Positions 55,683 through 64,000 of a stretch of 64,000 nt of DNA are shown here, piece after piece. Every line of letters starts with the position of its first letter. Position 1 is the first letter of the stretch. The notes under the pieces were generated by a model, which made no database searches, was not told the DNA's origin, and worked only from the letters and a program-made list of their open reading frames with translations. Source of the DNA: Diphasiastrum complanatum (lineage: Eukaryota > Streptophyta > Lycopodiopsida > Lycopodiales > Lycopodiaceae); the NCBI GenBank assembly GCA_029204225.1, contig CM055111.1, positions 6,294,938 to 6,358,937 on the forward strand. Reading direction: 5' to 3'. Position numbers and translations under genes: made by a program.

Positions 55683-56207
55683 GTAGCAATGACCTGATCT
55701 TCTTTTTCAACCTGTTTCAATGCACAAAGCACTCCTTTGAACAACAACAAATTCTTTCAAAAGAAATCACCAAGATTTGAAACTATCTCAAAAATTCTCT
55801 TCTAGCACTTATACCAAACAAATCAACACATAGAATCATGGAATCTTGATCAACCTATGATCTATCCTCAATCTAATAACTTTTGCCACTTCCTAAGATT
55901 GAAACACACTCAAATGAAGTCTAGCAACCTCACTATCTAGAGATCTTATCAAAATTAGGGTTTTGACAAAATCACAAAAAATTGACTATTCCAAATCTAC
56001 ATGCAAATGCTAAAAATTTGATATGTGATCTATTAGCCACCACTTAGGCTGATCCAATGATCCAAAAAACTGGCCAAATCCAGTATGTGAAATAAAAAAT
56101 CGAAATTGATCAAGTTATAGAGGGTTTTGATCTACAAAAGATCCAATCTACAAAAGCAAAAAAATTGATTTTGGTGTAGAATCCTCTCTAGCATGCTCCA
56201 TGTGAAA
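55683..56207 (-). other. Copia leader (minus strand)
   Basis: Between the LTR end at 56208 and gag. The PBS position reads TGGAGCATGCT and has lost tRNA-Met complementarity. No gene. Confidence 0.5.
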
Positions 56208-56846
56208 GCTTTCAGATCATTATGATCCAATCCACTTGAAAGATCTTTGGTTAGAAAGAGAAATACACCACCAATCTCACCAATGTAAAAAAATCAGCAT
56301 CTACACAAAATGAGATGCAAACACCAATAGAACTTGATCAAACTTGAATGAAATGTTAATGTATTGTTGCTATCTTGTACAAAACCAGCAAGCTACTGTC
56401 ATTCACACATGTGAAATTGAAAATAGCATGTATGAACCATTCTACACATAAATTTGCATGCAATCACCAATATAGTGCACCAATGGATACTAGAACCCAA
56501 GAGAACCATGTATAAGTATGAAATGAGATAGAAAAGAGAGAATATCACTCTCTCAATGAGTTACATCCATTTATAATAGGTCCAAACCCTATTTGGCCAC
56601 TTGGCTCTCCCTCCAAAATGCTAATCCTACTATTTTTGGGTCTAGATTCAATGTAGCCAACTATTCAAATTTGAATCTCCTAAAACTCGCCTCCATACCT
56701 TCCCACACTTTCAAAAAGTGTTTATTCAAATGAGATTTAGACTATTGAACTTTGAAAAGTCAATCTCTAAGTCTAAAACAAGTTTTGGCCTCAATATGTC
56801 AAATATGGAAATATTGACAAAATGATCAAACTAGTTGAATCTTTCA
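56208..56846 (-). repeat. Shared LTR of two minus-strand copia copies
   Basis: TGTGAAAG...CTTTCACA ends on the minus strand. A purine tract (GAAGAGAGAG) precedes its start at 56846, so it is the 3' LTR of the element on its right. A leader and gag follow its end, so it is also the 5' LTR of the derivative on its left. Confidence 0.65.
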
Positions 56847-57360
56847 CACTCTCTCTTCAACTAGTTTTAGCATAGACTTTGATAGCATTCCAAGTGATTT
56901 CCTGTGCTTCATGAACAAGTCTTTTTCCAATGCTTTGGGAAATATATCAGCTACACATTCCCTTGAAGACACATGTTGAAGCTCCACCTCCTTTGCAATG
57001 ACTTGCTCCCTCACAAAATGATATTGCACCTCAATATGCTTGCTCCTAGCATGAAAGATAGGATTAGATGACAACCTTTGGGCTGATTGATTGTCACAAA
57101 AGATGATTGGGCTCTCTAAAAAATCCAGCAAGTGAAGATCCTTGATCATCCTCTTGATCCATACCATCTTGTTTGTGCAATGTGTAAGAGCTTTGTACGT
57201 GGCCTCACTAGATGACAATGAGATAGTGGATTGTTTCTTTGACATCCATGATATAGCTCCATCACCTATGAAAATACAATGAGCACTAATGGATTTTCTA
57301 TCCATTACATCTCAAGCATAGTCCAAATCTGAAAATCCAAAAATATTAGGTGATGATCTC
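56844..57360 (-). pseudogene. Copia RNase H
   Basis: GDGAISWMSKKQSTISLSSS, EATYKALTHCTNKMVWIKRM, SNPIFHARSKHIEVQYHFVR and ECVADIFPKALEKD are the copia RNase H motifs. Upstream of 57305 a stop breaks the link to RT. Confidence 0.9.
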
Positions 57361-58300
57361 TCATATAATATGCCAAAATCTCGAGTTCCAATGACGGTAC
57401 CTCAAAACTCGCTTTACTAGCTTTCGATGCTCCTCACTAGGATCTTGCATGAATTGACTCAATATTCCAACACAATAGCTTAGATCTAGTCTAGTAATGG
57501 CTAGATAAATGAGTGAACCAACTAGCTTCCTATAGAGAGTAATGTCCTCAAAGGATCTTTCATTACCTCTTATAGTTAGCTTTACATGAGACTCCATAGG
57601 TGTATGACTAGCGTTTGCATCTACCATATAGAATCTTTCTAGAATAGAATCAGCATACTTCTCTTGACAAATGAAATTATATTGAGAAGATCTAATGACT
57701 TCTATTCCCAAAATGTAATGCAAATTACCAAGATCATGCACCTCAAACTCCTTCATTCTTGATATTTTCCACATCTTGATTGTCTTCGCCACTCAAGATG
57801 ATATCATCCACATAGATTAGCAAGATGGTAACATCATTTCCAGCAAACCTATAATAAAGTGAATGATCATACTCACTCATAACAAAGCCTTGAGAGAGTA
57901 AAAAAGTGTTAAGCTTAGCATACCAACTCCTTGGTACTTGTTTAAGGCCATACAAACTCTTTGTAGAAGACACACATGATTTGGCTTTGTTGATGAAATG
58001 TAGCTCTCGGGCTGCTCCATATACACTAGATCACCATTCAAGAATGCATTTGAAATGTCCATTTGCCATAGAACCCATCCATAAAGTGTAGCAAGTGAAA
58101 TGATGACTCGAATGCTTACCATATTTGCCACGGGTGCAAAGGTCTCATCATAGTCAATCCCTTGTTGTTGAGCATATCCTTTTGCCACTAACCTTGCCTT
58201 GTACTTGTTGATAGATCCATCTTGGTTTGTCTTCAACTTGAAGATCCATTTTCATCCAATAGCTTTCTTGTCCTTAGACAACTCCACCAATCTCGTTCCA
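57361..58300 (-). pseudogene. Copia reverse transcriptase with YVDD
   Basis: [40 protein letters not shown] and [15 protein letters not shown], then a shift, [16 protein letters not shown] and LLIYVDDIILSG (YVDD at 57803-57814), followed by GNLHYILGIEVIRS and YRKLVGSLIYLAI. Active-site residues are intact but the frame is split at 57743-57975 and 57361-57792. Confidence 0.92.
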
Positions 58301-58650
58301 TTCTTCATAAGAGCTTGATACTCAAGATCCATTGCTCGGATCCACTCCTCTTCTTTCCTTGTCTGATCTATACTTGTAGGCTCATCCAAAGAGGTTAGCA
58401 AAGCAACATAATTTCCAGAAACTAGTTGCTTACCCTTTTGATCATATTTGAGCCTTGAAGGTACTTGTCTTTCTCTTGATGTTCTCCTTGGCTTTTGACT
58501 TGATGAAGGTCCATCATCATCACCATCCAAAGTAGGATCCTTTTCATCAACATCAAGAATGTTAGATCCATCCACACTACCGTCAATCATGCTTGAATAC
58601 ATTTTTGGAATGTTCCCCTCATTAAAAATGACATCTCTACCAACAATCAC
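58252..58650 (-). pseudogene. Copia integrase-RT linker
   Basis: IVGRDVIFNEGNIPKMYSSM, an acidic stretch, TSRERQVPSRLKYDQKGKQ and EEWIRAMDLEYQALMKNGT. It is the parent of the duplicated piece at 55236-55472. Confidence 0.85.
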
Positions 58651-59601
58651 TTTGCTAGTAGAAGGAATGTAAACCTTGTAGGATTTTACTCACCTCACTA
58701 TATCCAACAAAAATACCTCTTTTTGAAGATGGATCCTCCTTGGTCCTATCATTAAGAGTAATGTTGACATAGCATGTGCATCCAAAGGTTCTTAGAGAGT
58801 TGACACTCAACCTCCTCTTAAATAGCATCTCAAAAGGTGTCCTTCAATCCAAAATAGCACTCGGCCACCTATTGCACAAGAAATTGGCACACAACAAAGC
58901 TTGATCCCAAAATGGTTTGTCAAGATTAGCACTTAACCTCATAGCTTTAGCACTTTCACATAAAGTCCTATTATTCCTTTCAGCCACTCCATTTTTTTTG
59001 GGGTCCTTGATGTTGTATACTCCCTCTTGATCCCATGCTCATCACAAAAGGCCTTGAACTTGGTAGATATGTACTCACCACCATTGTCACTCCTTAAGCA
59101 CTTGATCTTTGTGGAAAATTGGTTCTCCCTTGCATTCTTGAACTTGATAAAGACATCATACACTTCATCCTTGATCTTTAGTAGATAGATCCAACAAAAT
59201 CTACTAAAATCATCAATGAATGTTACATACATCTTAGCTCCACTATTGCTAATTGTAGTAAATCCATGAATATCCAAATGTACAAGTTGAAAAGGCTTTG
59301 TAGATTTAGATATAGATATGGTATAAGGTAGTCTATGTGACTTGGACAAAGCACAAGACTCACAAACATGTTTGATGCCACTTAAGGAACTTGGAAGACC
59401 TATCACAATCTTCTTCCTAGCCATTACCTCCAATGACTTGAAGTTGAGGTGTCCCATCCTTTTATGACAAACCTCTTGAATAGGTATTTGCTCCCTTGCA
59501 ACACATCCAACTTGGTTAGCAATAACACAAGCATCTAGTTTGAGCAACTTCCCTTGCCTTTTACCTTTTCCAACCAAGACATCCTTCCTTTGATCAATCA
59601 A
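58651..59601 (-). pseudogene. Copia integrase
   Basis: CHKRMGHLNFKSLEVMARKK and CESCALSK give the zinc finger. MYVTFIDDFSRFCWIYLLK holds D1 and CLRSDNGGEYISTKFKAFC holds D2. The E-containing helix follows after a shift at about 58990 (AERNNRTL-type, degraded). Confidence 0.9.
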
Positions 59602-60600
59602 GCATCTCCATCAAACTCCACCTTGAGGCCTTTACTTAGCATTTGACTCACACTAAGCAAATTCTTGGTAATAGATGGAATAGACAAGACCTCCTCCAAA
59701 TGAACATTCCTATTTGTAGAGAGAGAAATAGGCATTGTGCCAATCCCTTTGATTTCACACTCACCATCATTGGCCGTGTAGATCACCCTCTCGTCATCTC
59801 CATATGCCAACAAAGAAGTGAAGTACTCTTTGTGAAAGATCATTTGTGAACTTGCTCCACTCTCAATCCACCAAGGATCTAGATCTCCATCATTAGCAAG
59901 CTTACATGAATACATCACAAAAGCATCATCATTTGTATTTTGAACATCCAAACCATCCTCATCAAGAGTAAGATTACCTTGCTTGTCTCCTTGATCTCTC
60001 TTCTTCTTGTAGCATTCACTTGCAAAGTGTCCTTTGATGCCACAATAGAAGCACTCGAGCTTTGATATATCCTTCCTTTTGCCACTTGAAGAAGCATCCA
60101 CTTGATCTTGCCCTTTAGACCACTTACTTTTGGTTTTGCCCTTGAATTTGCCCTTTGTGAACATAGCATCCTCTTGAAGTGTCGATGTAGATCCACCTCT
60201 TGCTTGAAGCCTATATTCTTCATTGATCAAGATCTCTTGAAGATCCATCAAACTTGGCAAAGTCTTTTGAATAGCAATACTTTGAACAATGTTAGCATGA
60301 GCATCCAACAAGCCATTAAGAATCACTTGAATAAGCTCTCCTTCCTTAATGCTCTCATCAATGCAAGCCAACTCATCATTCAATGCTTTTATCAACAAAA
60401 TGAAAGTACTTGGAATTTCTTCTTTCTTTTGCAAACAAGAAAAGATTTGCCTTCTTAGAGTCAACACTCTAGAAGTAGACTTGGATTCATAAAGCTTCTT
60501 CAATGAATTTCAAACTTCCAAAGATGATGTGCACTTACCAACTTCCTTGAGAAGCTAATTGGTAACATTTATCTTTATCATGTGTAGAGCCTTCTTGGCT
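59598..60600 (-). pseudogene. Copia gag, zinc knuckle and protease
   Basis: YESKSTSRVLTLRRQIFSCL, GELIQVILNGLLDAHANIVQ, knuckle CFYCGIKGHFASEC and protease DPWWIESGASSQMIFHKEYF, in which the catalytic D of DSGA is E, then ITKNLLSVSQMLSKGLKVEF. Nearly 300 codons are open. The gag N-terminus is lost at 60600. Confidence 0.92.
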
Positions 60601-61260
60601 GGAGCAAGGATTCTTGGTTGGCTATGATACACATTCTAAATATTACAGAGTATACATGACTCAAGCCAATGAAGTGAAGACTATCAAAGATGTAAGATTT
60701 TACGAGACAAGAACAATGGATGAGGAAGATCCGATCAACTACAAAGTTCTCAGTAGACAGTACTATGACCTACTCACATCGATAGAGGGAGTGGACCCTA
60801 AACATCCAGATGCAGATGTTTAAATTCAAGACAGACTGAATGATAGTTTGGAGGATGAGCAGACTGAGATATCGGGAGTACCCAGCACACCAACGATTTA
60901 CGCCGAGGTCTTGTTGTTAGCAGACAAGACAAAGACAAAACAGTTGCTGAAACTTGTATTATCTCCAAGGAGATCTTTCAGACAAAGAAGAGCACCAGTC
61001 AGATATATACCTGACAGCTCATCTTCTACTCAAGAAGAATTTTGTGGATTTGGAGGTGAATCACAAACTTACGAAGAAGCCATCAACTGTTCAGACAAGG
61101 ACAAGTGGATCAGGGCCATGGAAGATGAAATGAGTTCCATGAAACAAAATGAAGTTCGGACTCTTGAGCCACTACCAGTCGACAGAAAGACTGTCAAGTG
61201 TAAGTGGGTCTGCAAGCATAAGTATGGACCAGACTATCGGACCTCAATTACTCGGGGGTG
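60601..61260 (+). pseudogene. Copia integrase tail and RT start, another family
   Basis: FLVGYDTHSKYYRVYMTQ, RRSFRQRRAPVRYIPDSS, YEEAINCSDKDKWIRAMEDE and TVKCKWVCKHKY mark the integrase-RT boundary of a copia. It is cut at 61260. Confidence 0.8.
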
Positions 61261-61852
61261 AAGTTTTTCAAATTGTCACGATCCATCATCACCATGTAGC
61301 ATTAATAGAAAACTTATTAAACAGATGCTTAGCTTAAACTAGGCTAATCAATCTTGTAATCTAATCCAAGCATGATATATGTATTGGGCCAGAGACAAAA
61401 ATAGATATATAGAGAAATAGAGAATCCTGAATGCAACACTCAATGAGGTGTGTATCAAGGAAGTAAGATAATTCTAGCAGTAGCTAGTTCCATTCGTGAG
61501 AAGAGAACACCTCTCTCATGTAGACACATTGATTTGGGAAATAGACAGTGCCCCTCAAGAAAGAACTTATGATGTATACTCAATTTTGATAATATTGATG
61601 AGTTGCATGTTTTTTGCTCAATGTGCAATTTTTGAATGTTTATGATGCTTGTTTAATTTTGTCAACAGATATATTTTTGCTGCCACTTGACATTAACTGT
61701 TGTCCATAAACATATTGTTACATTAGCAGTAGCTATCTGCTACTCGGAGGATGACTGGTCATGGCCTGTGGCAGTAGCCTTATCCGATAGATCGGCTCCA
61801 TCTGAGTTCCAATAAAAAATGTTGCCATATGTGGTCGATCGACTTCCAACAG
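61261..61852 (+). other. Probable LTR before a copia gag
   Basis: Ends CTTCCAACA just before the PBS at 61853. No second copy in the window. No gene. Confidence 0.45.
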
Positions 61853-61864
61853 TGGTATCAGAGC
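61853..61864 (+). other. tRNA-Met primer-binding site
   Basis: TGGTATCAGAGC one base after the LTR end CCAACA. Confidence 0.75.
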
Positions 61865-62435
61865 AACCCGATTGTTCAGCCTGGTTTCCCAAGGTAGATC
61901 CAAATCTAGTGCTTGATAGCTTGTGGGAAAGCTAGTGAAGCTACTTCCTTGTGCAATTAATTTCATATCAATTGGATGTGTCTTGATAAAGTTATAGAGT
62001 TTCAAAGTGAGGTGTTTAGGGCACCCAACCTGGTTGGACAGATCAAGGTTGACTCACATATAGCTTGGTTCATCAAAAAACTCATATCCATCTTGCCAAT
62101 CTTGTCTAGGTTAGATCTAGGTGTAATTTTGAAGCAATAGCCACTTAGTTTCATGCAAATCAAGTGCATTTGAGTCTTTTGTGGAGTATTTGAGTGCTTC
62201 ATACGTGCTTGGAAGAAGTTTGCTCAAAAATTTGTTGTGCTTCATCTTTTGATAGAGGCTGGATCTAGATTGAGAGAGATTGACTAGTTAGTGAGATAGG
62301 TCTCACGTTTTGGTTGTAAGATCTCAAGTTGCAATTGGGTGGACAACATTATTGGATCCTTCTTTGAGAGAGAAGAAAAACTTTTTTTTTTTTTTTTGTG
62401 TTTGTATCCATTACAATTCAATTTCTCAAGGGAAG
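61865..62435 (+). other. Copia leader
   Basis: No open frame of note. A T16 run lies just upstream of the gag start (62381-62397). Confidence 0.45.
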
Positions 62436-62625
62436 ATGGCTTCGATGAGTTCCATACTATTAATGGAGCAAGGTGAGAGATTGACCACCTCCAATTATTC
62501 CATTTGGAAGGTGAGGATGGAGTCATTTTTTGTACTCCAAGATGTGATGGTTATTGTGCTAGGACTTAGGAGGATCCACAAGTCCTTCAAGAAGTTCAAT
62601 AGTACAAGCAAAGGTCAAGGATGGT
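62436..62625 (+). pseudogene. Copia gag N-terminus
   Basis: MASMSSILLMEQGERLTTSN, YSIWKVRMESFFVLQDVMVI. It belongs to the same broad gag type as 45387. It stops matching at about 62580-62625. Confidence 0.75.
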
Positions 62626-62995
62626 GTTATGGGTGTGTTTTAATCACCTAACTACCTAGCACTATACCTGACTCGTTTGTCCACACATTACGAGTATTTC
62701 CTACTATTATAAAAGCTAGAACCATTGTAGAAATAAACCAGTGCAACCAAATCTCACTTAACATTATTCACAAACTGCTACAGAGCTAAATAAACCAAGT
62801 ACACTTCATCTCCTTAAAGTATTCCAATGCACTGCTGCAAATTGAGTAAGGAGAACTGTCATGTAACTCTGACTATGCAATGTCTACAACTAAATTTATA
62901 CAAAAAAAAAGACAACAATGCTCCAATTCCATTTCATACAATGATCCCAACATTGTTACAAGAGTTACACTATTGAACAGCCAACAATGCCCATG
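62626..62995. other. Junction sequence, no gene seen
   Basis: No domain recognised between the copia gag and the gypsy fragment. Confidence 0.4.
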
Positions 62996-63199
62996 TCAGA
63001 ACTGCTCAAAAGGTCTTAAGCAAGGCAATACTTCTTGCAGCCTACAACATGATGTAGGATTGAATGACCTCTCACCCTTAGACGTCAAAGTAAAATCAAG
63101 AGTTTTTCCTTTAACTTCCAATTCTCTATTTATACACCTGCCAAATGACCATTCGCCGATTGTGGGTCGATTTTGCCAATAAAATCCAGTTTCCACCGT

Positions 63200-63640
63200 T
63201 GAAATGGTTCAATAGGTCATAATGGTACCAGCAGATAATTCATTGTAGGTACCAGCCTTCCTTGTCTTTGACAAGCATCACAGTTACGATAAAATGCGGT
63301 AGTGGCCTTCCAAAGATTAGACCACAAGAAATCGGCTTGTAGAAAATCTTTCTTACTATAATCTCTGAAACAAAATGCCCCCCGCAACACGGGCTTCATC
63401 CACAATGGCCCGAATGTCTTTTGACTGAAAATAATGCCTCAGGATTTGATTGTGACCGCGTCTATACAATTGAACTTTGATCACTTGAAAAACCCATGAT
63501 CGCCAAATCAACTGGCATTGTTGAGACTTCTTAAAATGGCCTGGAACCCCGTGCATAAAAAAGTTGAACAAATCAGTGGACCAGGCATCGAAAACCAATT
63601 CAGACACAAACAACTGTGTAATTTGCAGAGACAAATTGCC
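63200..63640 (-). pseudogene. Ty3/gypsy integrase N-terminus
   Basis: On the minus strand VIKVQLYRRGHNQILRHYF, AIVDEA then (shifted) HCG-type residues, KATTAFYRNCDACQRQGRLV with the CC pair. It resembles the start of integrase in Ogre/Athila/Tat-type gypsy elements (LYRKGxDxxLRRC ... CxxCQ). The core is missing. Confidence 0.75.
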
Positions 63641-64000
63641 CCAAAGTAAGACTTGCCCAGCTTCAAACCCAGATAGATTTTAATGATATAGAATTATCAA
63701 TGGTCAATATTCTTTTAGGATATTGTATAAATTTATTACTTTAATAAATTGAGTAACAGACATTGATACTTGTAGAACAAAGAATCTTCTATGAACCATG
63801 TTTGATTGTATTAAGAACACTGACCTTTCTTTGAAGGGATGTGCAGGTACTCACGAACGTACCTGAAGAATCAAAACAAGAACCCTCTGGGCTTAAGGAT
63901 TGACCTTTCATTTGAGGGTATGTGCAGGTACTCGAGAAAGTGCCAGAAGAACAAGAATCGAAACAATAAGCTATCTAAGCTTAAGATAGTAAACAAGAAG
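63641..64000. repeat. 80-bp tandem repeat in right-edge sequence
   Basis: Two copies starting TGACCTTTC at 63821 and 63901 share ATGTGCAGGTACTC and AGAAYMARAACAAGAA. Rest is AT-rich without a gene. Confidence 0.7.

Larger units (their letters stand above)
56208..60600 (-). mobile_element. Minus-strand copia, 5' truncated
   Basis: Gag (partial), knuckle, protease, integrase, RT, RNase H and 3' LTR, read from 60600 leftward. Missing: 5' LTR, PBS and gag N-terminus, lost at a junction at about 60600. RT keeps YVDD. Confidence 0.88.

Overview
The window is nuclear DNA of a land plant. The only confident host gene is on the minus strand from about position 137 to 22489. It is the plant orthologue of FANCI, the Fanconi anaemia I protein that pairs with FANCD2 in DNA crosslink repair. 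Twelve exons can be placed by consensus splice sites and collinearity with animal FANCI; the 3' end lies beyond position 1. Gene space is swamped by decayed LTR retrotransposons, and one FANCI intron is over 16 kb while the others are 81-874 bp. This fits a large, repeat-rich genome such as a fern or gymnosperm, but the sequence alone does not fix the taxon.

Layout, left to right. 1-5088: FANCI exons 3-12, with ±1 homopolymer-length breaks in exons 10-12. 5089-21230: the giant FANCI intron. It holds an exon-like GC-rich segment, a diverged ~160-bp tandem repeat, a chromodomain Ty3/gypsy element with both LTRs inserted into a BED-finger-like sequence, a second gypsy gag, and an inverted pair of Penelope-like reverse-transcriptase fragments. 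21231-22489: FANCI exons 2 and 1, with an E2F-type site about 90 bp upstream of the start codon. 22745-23348: one or two fused Tourist-like MITEs flanked by TTA.

24-30.6 kb: nested gypsy and copia elements. 31.4-37.4 kb: a minus-strand gypsy fragment and a copia element with a rearranged LTR copy inside its pol gene. 39.0-42.3 kb: an array in which a ~200-bp unit alternates with long (CT)n tracts. 44.3-48.4 kb: two copia gag-protease remnants. 50-55.2 kb: the best preserved element, a + strand copia with gag, protease, integrase, RT and RNase H; it carries an in-frame 93-bp duplication in RT and a YVDN active site. 55.2-60.6 kb: a minus-strand copia of another family plus a gag-RT deletion derivative. 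60.6-64 kb: copia and gypsy fragments.

All the transposon coding regions are interrupted by stops or frameshifts, so none looks autonomous. Primer-binding sites matching initiator tRNA-Met (TGGTATCAGAGC and close variants) recur at ten places and were used to orient LTRs. I found no bacterial-type operon, CRISPR array, tRNA, rRNA or riboswitch. The items most worth follow-up are the FANCI break pattern and intron nest, the inverted Penelope-like pair, the CT/200-bp composite array, the MITE and E2F site at the FANCI promoter, and the copia RT duplication.
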